From an uncultured Holophagaceae bacterium (GTDB taxonomy: Bacteria > Acidobacteriota > Holophagae > Holophagales > Holophagaceae), in NCBI GenBank assembly GCA_903839205.1, contig CAIMBM010000271.1, positions 1 to 38,542 on the forward strand: DNA of 38,542 nucleotides, given 5' to 3'. Position numbers and translations under genes: made by a program. Shown one piece after another: positions 25,278-34,626 of the stretch. A model generated the notes under the pieces. That model saw only the letters and a program-made list of their open reading frames with translations, was not told the origin of the DNA and ran no database searches. How positions within the stretch are numbered: position 1 is the first letter of the stretch; each line of letters begins with the position of its first letter.

Positions 25278-26738
25278 TCATGGGCTTCCTGCCTCCTTGG
25301 GACCCTCGGTTCCGCCCCCCTCGTCCACCGGGGGCGGAGGGAAGTCCACGGGCCAGGGGAAGTCCTTCGGCAGGGCCTCCAGCCCGCCCAGTTCCGCCAG
25401 CCAGTAGCGGTAGGCCCGGAAGCTCATGCCCAGCCGCTTGCCGGCCTTGGTCTTGACGCCGCCGACGTCATCGAGGGCCCGGCGGAGGAAATGGCCCTTC
25501 AGGGCCTGGATCCAGGCCTCGAGATCAAACCCCTCGGCGGGAATGACCAGGGGAGCGGGGCGCTCTGCCTCGGTCTGGACGGACAGGCCGAACTTCTCGG
25601 GCAGCAGTTCCCGGGTGATGGGTCCCCCGGGGTTGAGGGCCACGCAGCGCTCCATGAGGTTCTCCAGTTCGCGCACGTTGCCCGGGAACCGGTAGGTGAG
25701 CAGCTGGGACATGGTCTCGGCGTGGAGCTGCATGGGGGGTTTGCCCAGTTTCAGGCAGGAGCGGCGGATGAAGTGCTCCGCCAGCACGGGCAGGTCCTCG
25801 GGTCGCTCCCGGAGCGGGGGCATTTCGATCTGGAGGATGTTCAGGCGGTAGTAGAGGTCCTCCCGGAAGGCCCCGGATCCGGCCCGGGTCCGCAGGTCGC
25901 GATTGGTGGCGGCGATGATGCGGACATCCACGGCCCGCTCCTCGGTGGCACCCAGGCGGCGGAACCGGCGCTCCTGGAGCACCCGCAGCAGCTTCACCTG
26001 CAGGGACAGTGGCATTTCGCCGATCTCGTCGAGAAAGAGGATGCCGCCCCCGGCTTCCTCGAAGAGGCCCCGCTTCAGGGCCCCGGCCCCGGTGAAGGCC
26101 CCCTTCTCGAAGCCGAACAGCTCGCTTTCCAGGAGGGCCTCGGGGAGGGCGCCGCAGTTCACGGCCACGAAGGGACCCTTGGCCCGGTCTGAATAGCGAT
26201 GGATGAGGCGGGCCACCACCTCTTTCCCGGTGCCGCTTTCGCCCGTCAGCAGGACCGTGGTGTCGGCGCGCGAGACCTTGCCGATGAGGGCATTGATCTT
26301 GCGCATGGTGGGTCCCACCCCCACCAGTTCGCCCAGGTCCGCGGGGGGTTCCGATTCGGGCTCCGCGGCCGCAAGCAGGCCCTTGAGCGAGGCGATGAGC
26401 TCCTCGTGCTTGAAGGGCTTGGTGATGAAGTCCACGGCCCCCTGGTTCAGGGCCTGGACCGTGGTCTCCGTGGTGGCGTAGGCGGTCATGATCACCACGG
26501 GCGTCCCCAGGCCCTGCTCCTTCATCCAGGAGAGCAGCTCGATGCCGGAGCCATCCTTGAGCTTGAGGTCCGAGAGCACCCCGTCGAAGGTGGTCTCCCG
26601 GAGGGCCCGCTGGCTCTCCCCGATGCCCGACACCGCCTCGCAGCGGAATCCCGCCCCTTCCAGGGCCAGGGTCAGCACCTCCCGGAGGCCGGGTTCATCC
26701 TCCACAAGCAGGATCCGTTGGGTCGAGGCGAGGGACAT
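25278..26738 (-). CDS. Sigma-54-dependent response regulator (NtrC/PilR type)
   Basis: REC ([31 protein letters not shown]), AAA+ ([43 protein letters not shown]), C-terminal HTH-like [24 protein letters not shown]. Confidence 0.95.
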   Translation of the reverse strand: MSLASTQRILLVEDEPGLREVLTLALEGAGFRCEAVSGIGESQRALRETTFDGVLSDLKLKDGSGIELLSWMKEQGLGTPVVIMTAYATTETTVQALNQGAVDFITKPFKHEELIASLKGLLAAAEPESEPPADLGELVGVGPTMRKINALIGKVSRADTTVLLTGESGTGKEVVARLIHRYSDRAKGPFVAVNCGALPEALLESELFGFEKGAFTGAGALKRGLFEEAGGGILFLDEIGEMPLSLQVKLLRVLQERRFRRLGATEERAVDVRIIAATNRDLRTRAGSGAFREDLYYRLNILQIEMPPLRERPEDLPVLAEHFIRRSCLKLGKPPMQLHAETMSQLLTYRFPGNVRELENLMERCVALNPGGPITRELLPEKFGLSVQTEAERPAPLVIPAEGFDLEAWIQALKGHFLRRALDDVGGVKTKAGKRLGMSFRAYRYWLAELGGLEALPKDFPWPVDFPPPPVDEGGGTEGPKEAGSP

Positions 26739-26805
26739 GGCAACCTGTGCATATGACGCGTTGGGTCAGTCATCCTATCCTGAACCCATTCCTGGCTGGA
26801 GTCCC

Positions 26806-27924
26806 GTGAAGCATGTCGTGTTCGCCCATCGGAAGCTGTCCTTCGGGGGGGGCGAGCGGGTGCTACTGGAACAGGTGGCCGCCCTGGCGGACCTGCCCGT
26901 GAGGGTGACCGTGCTGTTCCGGAAGGAACCGGGGAAACGCGACATCGAACTCGAGCTGCGCGAACGCAATCCTAATGTGACGGAGGTGATCCACCTGCCC
27001 GGAGCGGTCGGCGCCTTCCGCTGGCTCTGGCAGACGCGGCCCGACCTGCTGGTCCTCTGCAACCACAAGGGCGTCCAGCGCGCCCTGCCCTGGCTGGCCC
27101 GCTGCGGGCTCCGGGTGCCCTGCGTCCTCACCCTCCACGAGCACTACGAACGCCACCTGCGCAAGTACCGGGGGGTCCGGAACCTCGTGGACCGCTGGCT
27201 CTGCACCTACGACTTCACGGCCGCCGTGCGGGCCCACCTCGGCGACGCGCCCTGCAGCATCATCCATCCCCTCTATCCCAGGGCCGAGGTGGCGAGGGTG
27301 GATGACGAGGCGCGACACGCGGCTCGGCGCGCGCTGGGCGTGCCCGAAGGTCCCTTGGTCGTGGGGTACGCGGGGCAGATGGACGCCCGGAAGGCGACCG
27401 TCGACGTGATCCGGTTCGCGGTCCGACTCCAAAAGGAGCTCACCGCTCCGCTCCACCTGCTCCTGGCTGGCCGCGAGGATCCGGCTCATGCCCGGGAGAT
27501 CCAGGCCGCCCTCGAAGACGAGCACCTGCTGGACCGCTGCACCCGCACAGGCCCGCTGAAGGACCTGGCCCCGGCCTTCGCCGCCCTCGACCTCTACGTC
27601 ATGACCAGCCGGAACGAGGGCTTCTTCCCCATCGCCCTCATCGAGGCCCTCGAACGCGGAGTGCCCGTGCTGGCCCCGACGGTGGGGGGCATCGGGACCG
27701 TCCTGGAGGATGGCGAGGGCGGCTTTCTCCTGCGGAAGGCGGATGACCGGGGCCCTGTCCCGGAGCCCCTGCTGGCGGCGGCGGCGGCCCGGCTCGCCCC
27801 CCTGCTGGCCGACGCCGAGACCTGGGAAGCCCAGCGCGCGAAGGCCCGTGCCTTCGGAACCGCGCTGACCCGGGACTACGACGCCGCGGCCAGGTTCCGC
27901 GAGGCGGTGGCGGAATGGCTGTGA
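26806..27924 (+). CDS. Glycosyltransferase family 4 (GT-B)
   Basis: GTG start VKHVVFAHRKLSFGGGERVLLEQ; GYAGQMDARKATVDVI, LLLAGREDPAH, DLYVMTSRNEGFFPIALIEALERGVPVLAPTVGGI. Confidence 0.88.
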   Translation: MKHVVFAHRKLSFGGGERVLLEQVAALADLPVRVTVLFRKEPGKRDIELELRERNPNVTEVIHLPGAVGAFRWLWQTRPDLLVLCNHKGVQRALPWLARCGLRVPCVLTLHEHYERHLRKYRGVRNLVDRWLCTYDFTAAVRAHLGDAPCSIIHPLYPRAEVARVDDEARHAARRALGVPEGPLVVGYAGQMDARKATVDVIRFAVRLQKELTAPLHLLLAGREDPAHAREIQAALEDEHLLDRCTRTGPLKDLAPAFAALDLYVMTSRNEGFFPIALIEALERGVPVLAPTVGGIGTVLEDGEGGFLLRKADDRGPVPEPLLAAAAARLAPLLADAETWEAQRAKARAFGTALTRDYDAAARFREAVAEWL

Positions 27925-28880
27925 TCCCGGACCACGCCACGTGGGTGCGCTTCCCGCGCTTCGTGGGTGACGCCGCCATGCAGCTGCCGGTGCTGCGCCT
28001 GCTGAAGGAGATCAATGTCGGGCCCCTCGTGGTGTGGGGGCCCAGGCTCACCGTGGGCCTCGTGGAAGGCACCTGGTTCTGTGAGGCGACCCTGCCGGAC
28101 GAGGGCAAGCCCGGCCCCCTCGTCATGGCCCGGATCCTGAGGAAGTACCAGGCCGCCCGGAGCATCCATTTCACGAAATCCCTGCGCCCCGCCCTGGCCG
28201 CCTGGCTGGCCCGGGTGCCCGAACGCATCGGCGTGGACGAGAGCCTGGCGGGCCTCTTCAACACCCACAGCGGCCCCTTCTGGGAGGCGGAAGGCCCCTT
28301 CCTCCTCCGCTACCACGCCGTGCTGGCGCGGCGCTGGCCGGACCTGCCGGCCATGCCCTACGCGGATTTCGACCCAGGCATCGCCATTCCGGGGCCCCGG
28401 ACACCGTATCTCTGCCTCATGCCCGGCTCCACCTGGCCCTCCAAAGCCTGGCCCCTCGAACACTACCGGGCGCTGCTCCTCAGGGCGAGGGCCGAGGGCT
28501 TCGCCGTGGCGGTGCTGGGCTCCCCCGACGAGGCCGCGACCTGCGCCGCCGTGGCCGGCCCGGAGGGCATCGACCTCTGCGGCAGGACCACCCTCAAGGA
28601 GGCGGCGGCCTGGATGCGCGGGGCCGCGGCGGTGCTCGGCAACGACTCAGGCCTGAGCCACCTGGCTGCGGCCTGCGGAGCCCCCGTCCTGGCGATCTAC
28701 GGGGCCACAGATCCCGGCGGCTCCACGCCCTGGGGTCCCCACAGCCGAGGCCTCCGGAACGAAGGCATCCCTTGTGCCCCCTGCTTCAAACCGGACTGCT
28801 TCACCCAGGGCCATCCCTGCCTGGCCGGGATCGGGCCGGACCAGGTCTGGACTGAGCTGACCCGTCTCATCTCCGTATAG
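27915..28880 (+). CDS. Glycosyltransferase family 9 (LPS heptosyltransferase-like)
   Basis: RFVGDAAMQLPVLRLLKE, LMPGSTWPSKAWPLEHYRALL, GNDSGLSHLAAACGAPVLAIYGATDPGGSTPWGP, CAPCFKPDCF. Confidence 0.9.
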   Translation: MAVIPDHATWVRFPRFVGDAAMQLPVLRLLKEINVGPLVVWGPRLTVGLVEGTWFCEATLPDEGKPGPLVMARILRKYQAARSIHFTKSLRPALAAWLARVPERIGVDESLAGLFNTHSGPFWEAEGPFLLRYHAVLARRWPDLPAMPYADFDPGIAIPGPRTPYLCLMPGSTWPSKAWPLEHYRALLLRARAEGFAVAVLGSPDEAATCAAVAGPEGIDLCGRTTLKEAAAWMRGAAAVLGNDSGLSHLAAACGAPVLAIYGATDPGGSTPWGPHSRGLRNEGIPCAPCFKPDCFTQGHPCLAGIGPDQVWTELTRLISV

Positions 28881-28912
28881 AATCAAGGCTCCCACTGCCG
28901 CAGAGGTCCCGC

Positions 28913-29875
28913 ATGTTCCGCCGTCTCATCTTCGCCTGCGCCGCCGCGACCCTGATGGCCCAGGCCCCGGTCATCTCCTTCGACAGGGTGCACCACGATT
29001 TCGGCCGGATCGGGCCGGACCGCAAGGTCGCCGCCAAGTACCGGGTGACCAACACGGGCAACGCCTACCTGAACATCACCCAGGTGAGGCCCAGCTGCGG
29101 ATGCACCTACACCGTGCTCGGGAAGTGGTCCCTGGCACCCGGGGAGGCCACGGAGATCGAGGCCACCTTCGATCCAAGGGGGGTGAAGGGCCTCGTGCGC
29201 AAGTCCATCGAGGTGGTGTCCAACGACCCGAAGACGCCCGCGATCACCCTCAGCCTCGAGGCGGAGGTGGTCCAGGAGATCATGCCCTCGGTGGACTCGG
29301 TGTATTTTCATCAGGCCCCGAAGTCCCTCACCAGCCGCAGCCAAGTTCGCTACGCCAGCGGGAACGGGGAGCCAGTGCAGATCGTGGACGTGAAGGCGCC
29401 GGGCGCCCCCTTCCTCACCTTCGCCTACCGGCCCGAGGGCAAGGACCTCCTGCTGGACGTGGCCTTCGACGGCCGCAAGGTCCCGGAGGGTCAGCTGCGC
29501 GGGGTGGAGATCGCCACCGTGCGCTTCACCAACCCGCGGATGAATCAGCTTTCCCTGAACGTCCAGTGGGACCTCAAGCCCGTCATCCAGGCCAGCCCCC
29601 TGGAACTGGTCTTCCAGGACACCGCGGGCAAGGAACTGCGCCAGAAGCTGACCCTCAAACAGGCGGACGGCAGGCCCTTCCGCGTCACCAAGGTGCGCCC
29701 CTCCATCCCGGGCCTGCGGGCGGAGGGCCTGAACCAGAGGGCCGCCACCGTGGAACTGACGGTCATCCTGCCGGCCACGGTGAAGGCAGGCCATGCCACC
29801 GAAGTGCTCGCCCTCAGCACGGATGATCCCGACCAGCCGGAGTTGACGGTTCGCGTGGTGACCCTGCTGAAATAA
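28913..29875 (+). CDS. DUF1573 domain-containing secreted protein
   Basis: Signal peptide; FDRVHHDFGRIGPDRKVAAKYRVTNTGNAYLNITQVRPSCGCTYTVLGKWSLAPGEATEIEATFDPRGVKG is typical DUF1573. Confidence 0.88.
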   Translation: MFRRLIFACAAATLMAQAPVISFDRVHHDFGRIGPDRKVAAKYRVTNTGNAYLNITQVRPSCGCTYTVLGKWSLAPGEATEIEATFDPRGVKGLVRKSIEVVSNDPKTPAITLSLEAEVVQEIMPSVDSVYFHQAPKSLTSRSQVRYASGNGEPVQIVDVKAPGAPFLTFAYRPEGKDLLLDVAFDGRKVPEGQLRGVEIATVRFTNPRMNQLSLNVQWDLKPVIQASPLELVFQDTAGKELRQKLTLKQADGRPFRVTKVRPSIPGLRAEGLNQRAATVELTVILPATVKAGHATEVLALSTDDPDQPELTVRVVTLLK

Positions 29876-29940
29876 CGGTGCTCCCCGCCTCGGATGGAAT
29901 TCTTCCTGGAACGTCCCCTTCTGGGCGATAGCCTGGGGGG

Positions 29941-30891
29941 ATGCCCGAATCGCGTCCTTCCCATCTGTCCGCCGTCCTCGCCCTGGCCGCCATCGCCTTC
30001 GTCTGGGCCGGCGGCTTCCCGGCCACCAAGTACTGCATCAATGCAGGCCTCTCCGTGGGCGCGCTGCTGAGCATCCGCTTCGCCATCGGGACCGCCGGGC
30101 TCGGCCTCATGCTGATGCTCCTGGGGGTGCCGGTCCGCCGACGGGAAGTCCTGGACGGCCTCTGGCTGGGCCTGGTCCTGGCCACCCTGTTCTGGCTGCA
30201 GACCGACGGGCTGCGCTTCACCACCACCTCGAAGTCCGGCTTCATCACGGGCCTCTACGTGATCTTCACGCCCATGGTGGCCCTGCTGGTGGGCGACCGC
30301 CTGCGGCCCTCCCACGGGCTCGGGGCCATGGTGGCCCTGCTGGGTCTGGCCCTGCTGGTGCGCGAGCCAGGCTCGGCCTGGGGCGGCTGGAACCGGGGCG
30401 ACACGGAGACCTTCCTCGCGGCGGTCCTCTGCGGCTTCCACATCGTCATGACCTCGCACTTCTCCCGCCGCTCTTCGGGCTGGGTTCTGGCCTTCATGCA
30501 GGTGGCGGTCACCGGCGCCATTTCGATCCTGATCACCCTGGCCCTTCCGGCCCCCTTCGGCTTCCAGGGCGCGGGTCCGGCCCTCGCCCGGGGTGGCACC
30601 TGGGCCGCCCTGGTCTTCATGGGCCTGCTGGCAACCACCCTGGCCTTCTATGTCCAGAGCACTTTCCAGGCCCGGCTGGGGGCTACGGAAAGCGCCGTGA
30701 TCTTTTCCTCGGAACCCGTCTGGACCGCAGCCCTGGCGGTAAGCGGCTGGGTTCCTGGGATCCGGGAGCACCTCAGCCCGCTCCAACTGGCTGGCGGCGG
30801 GCTCATCCTCGCCGCCAACCTCGTCGCCGAACTCGGCCCCAGGCTCCTGCGACGCATATCCCGGCTGGAGACGGAAGAAACCATCGGATAG
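29941..30891 (+). CDS. DMT family transporter (EamA)
   Basis: 316 aa, about 10 TMs; FVWAGGFPATKYCINAGLSVGALLSIRFAIG; C-terminal ESAVIFSSEPVWTAALA. Confidence 0.9.
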   Translation: MPESRPSHLSAVLALAAIAFVWAGGFPATKYCINAGLSVGALLSIRFAIGTAGLGLMLMLLGVPVRRREVLDGLWLGLVLATLFWLQTDGLRFTTTSKSGFITGLYVIFTPMVALLVGDRLRPSHGLGAMVALLGLALLVREPGSAWGGWNRGDTETFLAAVLCGFHIVMTSHFSRRSSGWVLAFMQVAVTGAISILITLALPAPFGFQGAGPALARGGTWAALVFMGLLATTLAFYVQSTFQARLGATESAVIFSSEPVWTAALAVSGWVPGIREHLSPLQLAGGGLILAANLVAELGPRLLRRISRLETEETIG

Positions 30892-30919
30892 CCGTTATTC
30901 TTGGGGCGAGGAGTGGGAC

Positions 30920-31855
30920 ATGTTCATCGTCACCGGGGGTGCGGGATTCGTGGGAAGCAACCTGGTGCGGGAGCTGAACCGGCGTGGCCACACAGATATC
31001 CTCGTGGTGGACAACCTCACCCACCCGGAAAAGGCCCGCAACCTGGCGGACCTCGTCCTATCGGACTACATGGACAAGCGGGAATTCAGGACCAGGCTCG
31101 ACGCCGGAACCCTGGATCTGCGCCCCGAGGCGGTGTTCCACAACGGCGCCTGCTCCGACACCATGGAAGCGGATGGGCGGTACATGATGGAGAACAACTA
31201 CGGGGACTCGAAGGCCCTCCTCCACTGGTGTCTCGCGCGGAAGACCCCCCTCGTCTATGCCAGCAGTGCCGCCACCTACGGAACCAGCGCCTCCTTCGAG
31301 CCCGTGCCCGAGAACGAAAGACCCCTGAACGTCTACGGCTACTCCAAGCTGGCCTTCGACCAGCATGTGCGCAGCCTCCTGCCCGCCATCCAGAGCCCCG
31401 TGGTGGGCCTGCGCTACTTCAACGTCTTCGGTCCCCGGGAACACCACAAGGGCCGCATGATGTCCGTGCTGCACCGGCTCCTGCGCCAGCTGAGGGAGGC
31501 GGGTGTGTGCCGGCTGTTCCGCGGCACCGACGGCTTCGGCGATGGTGAACAGCAGCGTGATTTCATCTACGTGGGCGACATCGTGGCCATCAACCTCCAC
31601 TTCAGTGGCGGCACCATGGTGAAGGGCATCCTGAACGCCGGGACGGGCCGCGCCCGCAGCTTCAACGACATCGCGAAGACCCTCATCGCCCACCTCGGGC
31701 AGGGGCGCATCGACTACATCCCCTTCCCCGATGACCTGCGCGGCAAGTACCAGAGCTTCACCCAGGCCGACGTGCGCAGCCTTCGCGCCGCGGGCTACGG
31801 GGCGCCGTTCACTCCGCTGGAGGCCGGCATCGCCGCGACCCTGGCTGACCTCTAG
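30920..31855 (+). CDS. hldD: ADP-L-glycero-D-manno-heptose-6-epimerase
   Basis: MFIVTGGAGFVGSNLVRELNRRGHTDILVVDNL; FHNGACSDTMEADGRYMMENNY; YASSAATYG; NVYGYSKLAFDQ; GLRYFNVFGPREHHKGRMMSV. Confidence 0.95.
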   Translation: MFIVTGGAGFVGSNLVRELNRRGHTDILVVDNLTHPEKARNLADLVLSDYMDKREFRTRLDAGTLDLRPEAVFHNGACSDTMEADGRYMMENNYGDSKALLHWCLARKTPLVYASSAATYGTSASFEPVPENERPLNVYGYSKLAFDQHVRSLLPAIQSPVVGLRYFNVFGPREHHKGRMMSVLHRLLRQLREAGVCRLFRGTDGFGDGEQQRDFIYVGDIVAINLHFSGGTMVKGILNAGTGRARSFNDIAKTLIAHLGQGRIDYIPFPDDLRGKYQSFTQADVRSLRAAGYGAPFTPLEAGIAATLADL

Positions 31856-33018
31856 GCGTTTCGGTCCAGGATCACCAGGGTCACGTCGTCCATGAACTGC
31901 GCCGGATGATTGTAGGCCCGGGCCTGGGTGATGACGGCGTCCGCCGCCTCTTCGGCTCCTCCGGGCAATTCCGCGCAGATGCGCCGCAGGCCTGCCTCCT
32001 CCAGCATGCTGCGGTCCTCCCGTTCCACCTCGACCAGGCCATCGGTGTAGAGGACCAGGCGATCCTCCGGCAGGAACTCGGCCTCGTAGTCCGCGAAGGG
32101 AAGCTGCCCGTCCAGCCCCAGCATGAATCCCTTGCCGCGCAGCACTTCAGAGCGCTGCAGACCTCCCCGGGTGCCGCCCACGATCCGCAGGGGGGCGCAA
32201 TGCCCGGCCACCACGTACCGGAGGCAGTTGGAGGCAGGTTCGAGATGGCCCAGCCAGGCCGTGGCGAACTGCTCAGGAAGCGTGGACCTGCAGAGGTCCT
32301 CGTTCATGCCGTAGGCCCAGGCGAGGGGATCGCCTCCGAGCCGGACCTGGTTCTCGAAGGAGGTCTTCACCATGGCCGATATGAGGGCCGCGGTGACGCC
32401 GTGGCCGCTCACGTCCGCGATCATCAGGGCCGTGCAGCCATCCGGCAGCGGGAGGACCGAGTAGATGTCTCCGCCGATGCCCGCGGCCGGAAGGTAGCGG
32501 TGGGTGTACCTGGAGCCCGGAGCCTTCCCCGGAAGCTTGGGCAGAAGGCCCATCTGGAGGGCCGCCGCCAGTTCCATCTCCTCCCTCACCCGGGTCTGGA
32601 AGGTGGTGAGCTCCCTGTTCTGGCGCTTGATCTCATTCTGCATCTCGATGAGCCGGAAGGATGAATCCACCTTGGCCAGGACTTCCTGGGCATGGAAGGG
32701 CTTGGGGATCATGTCGTCCGCGCCCAGGGACAGGCCTCCGATGCGCGAGGCCGTCCCGTCCAGGGTGGACAGGATGATGAAGTAGATGTCGCGGGTGGCG
32801 GCTTCGCTCTTGACGCGCTTGCACAGCTCATCCCCCGTCATCCCGGGCATGCGCAGGTCCGAAATGATGAGGTCGGGCCTGGAGCGACCCATTTCTTCCA
32901 GGGCTTCCAGGCCATCGCCGGCGGTTAGAACTTGGTAGCCCGCTCGCTTGAGATAGAAGCTGAGAATATCCCGGATGGGTGCTTCATCGTCCACCACCAG
33001 GACCGTGCCCTTGGCCAT
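31852..33018 (-). CDS. Response regulator with C-terminal SpoIIE/PP2C phosphatase domain
   Basis: MAKGTVLVVDDEAPIRDILSFYLKRAGYQVL, LIISDLRMPGMTGDEL; MELAAALQMGLLPKLPG, GIGGDIYSVLPLPDG, MIADVSGHGVTAALISAMVK, LVLYTDGLVEVERED. Confidence 0.94.
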   Translation of the reverse strand: MAKGTVLVVDDEAPIRDILSFYLKRAGYQVLTAGDGLEALEEMGRSRPDLIISDLRMPGMTGDELCKRVKSEAATRDIYFIILSTLDGTASRIGGLSLGADDMIPKPFHAQEVLAKVDSSFRLIEMQNEIKRQNRELTTFQTRVREEMELAAALQMGLLPKLPGKAPGSRYTHRYLPAAGIGGDIYSVLPLPDGCTALMIADVSGHGVTAALISAMVKTSFENQVRLGGDPLAWAYGMNEDLCRSTLPEQFATAWLGHLEPASNCLRYVVAGHCAPLRIVGGTRGGLQRSEVLRGKGFMLGLDGQLPFADYEAEFLPEDRLVLYTDGLVEVEREDRSMLEEAGLRRICAELPGGAEEAADAVITQARAYNHPAQFMDDVTLVILDRNA

Positions 33019-33035
33019 GTGCCGAGACGGGCCGG

Positions 33036-33374
33036 TCAGGCGCCGCGGAGAGCGTCCTGCTCCGTGGCGAAGATGGAGAAGTAGTTGGTGAGATTGGTCT
33101 GGTCGAAGGACTTCTTCACCGTGGCGGGCAGGCAGCACAGGTGCAGCTTCCCGCCGGACTTGTCCACGCTGTTGCGGGCGGCGACCAGGAGGCCGAGCCC
33201 GGAAGAATCGATGAAGCTCACACCCTCGAGGTTGATGGCGAGGAGCTTCGGCTGCGCGGTGGCCACCGTCTCGCGGATCACGTCGCGCAGCTGGGCGGTC
33301 ACCTCGAAATTGACCTTGCCCTGGATGGACACCACCGAGGCGCTGCCTGATTGGCGGGTCTGGATGTTCAACAT
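33036..33374 (-). CDS. STAS-domain anti-anti-sigma-factor-like protein (RsbV/SpoIIAA family)
   Basis: 112 aa; VVSIQGKVNFEVTAQLRDVIRE, LLAINLEGVSFIDSSGLGLLVAARNSVDKSGGKLHLCCLPATVKKSFDQTNLTNYFSIFATEQDAL. Confidence 0.92.
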   Translation of the reverse strand: MLNIQTRQSGSASVVSIQGKVNFEVTAQLRDVIRETVATAQPKLLAINLEGVSFIDSSGLGLLVAARNSVDKSGGKLHLCCLPATVKKSFDQTNLTNYFSIFATEQDALRGA

Positions 33375-34537
33375 GCTTCCTCCTGAAGGATTCCCTGAAG
33401 CACTCTCCGCCGGGCGGCATCCCGCTGGCGCTGTTTGTATTCTGAATGCGATGCCGGACCCGATCGTGAGCTTTGAAACCCCGATTGTTCCATTACTTGG
33501 ACTTCGTGTGCGAAGAAGAAAGTAAACTCCTCCTGATCCTGGAGCAACTCTGGAATGCGGACAAGGTCCGACAACTCAGAGTCTCCCATAGTCTGAAGCC
33601 GTTCCTGGAGGGTTTCCAGGGCCCTGGTGGCGGGACTCGGCAGCCGGACCAGCGTGCGGGCCGTGAACTGGATGGCGGAGTAATCGTTGCTGGAGAATGG
33701 GTTCTGGTCCTTCGACGGGGACTTCAGGGCCAGGGTACGGCTCAGCGCCTTCCGTTCCTCCGGTCCCAGGTCCTGGATCCGGAAGTAAGGGGGCATGGTC
33801 TCGCTCCAGGCAGCCAGGGCCTCCATATCGATCATCAGGTTCCGGCTCCGGCTCGGCTTGATGTGGGTGGGCATCAGGACGTGGTGGTCCAGGAGGAACC
33901 GGATGACCATGAGGACCCCGAGCTGATCTTCGGCCACGAACCGGATGCCGATCTGGTCGTAGATGGTCTCGGCCACATTCTCGGGCTTGTGGAGCATCTT
34001 CAGGAGCATGGAGACGCGGTCCTTGTTCTCCTTCCGTTCCACAGCCAGCAGGGGCACCTCGTAGGCCCCCCGCAGGCACCAGCGATCCTCCTCACAGACC
34101 AGGTACTGGTCATAGCGGCCGAAGACCTGAGCCTGGATTTCCGGCAGGAAGCGGAGGTTCACGTTGTGATCCACGTGAAAGAGGGTGTGCATCACCCGCA
34201 GGACCGCGCAGGACCACCTGGCCCGGTTGTCCCGGGGACGGTCCGAAGCCCAGACCAGCAGCTCAAGAGGGTCCTGCAGGTCGCGCACTTCCAGGGGTAC
34301 GTGGAGGCTGGTGCCCTCCAGCACCACCGCCTCCAGGAAGTCCACCGCATCCTCGTAGATCCGCATCACGGCAGTGCGCTGGACCGGAACGCCCATGTCG
34401 TAGCCGTAGTTGAGGGCGAAGTTCCAGGCCTCCCCCGGGGAATGGATCCGCAGGGAGTCCAGGTCGATGGGAGAACCGCCCCCCAGGATCACCTGCGTGA
34501 CTTCGGGTGGCATCGGGAACATGGAATGGGGAGTCAT
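33368..34537 (-). CDS. TIGR04552/TIGR04562-like protein, function unknown; stretch resembles RelA/SpoT synthetase core
   Basis: 389 aa from MTPHSMFPMPPEVTQVIL; ERKENKDRVSMLLKMLHKPENVAETIYDQIGIRFVAEDQLGVLMVIRFLL. Family name is from memory, not from a search. The track ORF is over-extended through atpE. Confidence 0.6.
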   Translation of the reverse strand: MTPHSMFPMPPEVTQVILGGGSPIDLDSLRIHSPGEAWNFALNYGYDMGVPVQRTAVMRIYEDAVDFLEAVVLEGTSLHVPLEVRDLQDPLELLVWASDRPRDNRARWSCAVLRVMHTLFHVDHNVNLRFLPEIQAQVFGRYDQYLVCEEDRWCLRGAYEVPLLAVERKENKDRVSMLLKMLHKPENVAETIYDQIGIRFVAEDQLGVLMVIRFLLDHHVLMPTHIKPSRSRNLMIDMEALAAWSETMPPYFRIQDLGPEERKALSRTLALKSPSKDQNPFSSNDYSAIQFTARTLVRLPSPATRALETLQERLQTMGDSELSDLVRIPELLQDQEEFTFFFAHEVQVMEQSGFQSSRSGPASHSEYKQRQRDAARRRVLQGILQEEAC

Positions 34538-34582
34538 GGTGTCCAAGTATGGGCATAGGTTCGCTGGGAGGTCACAAAGAAA

Positions 34583-34609
34583 CGGGGCGCCCAGATCCTG
34601 GACGCCCCG
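34583..34609 (-). terminator. Rho-independent terminator downstream of atpE
   Basis: CGGGGCG...CGCCCCG hairpin followed on the minus strand by TTTCTTTG. Confidence 0.7.
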
Positions 34610-34626
34610 CATGGACCCGGAGGGAC

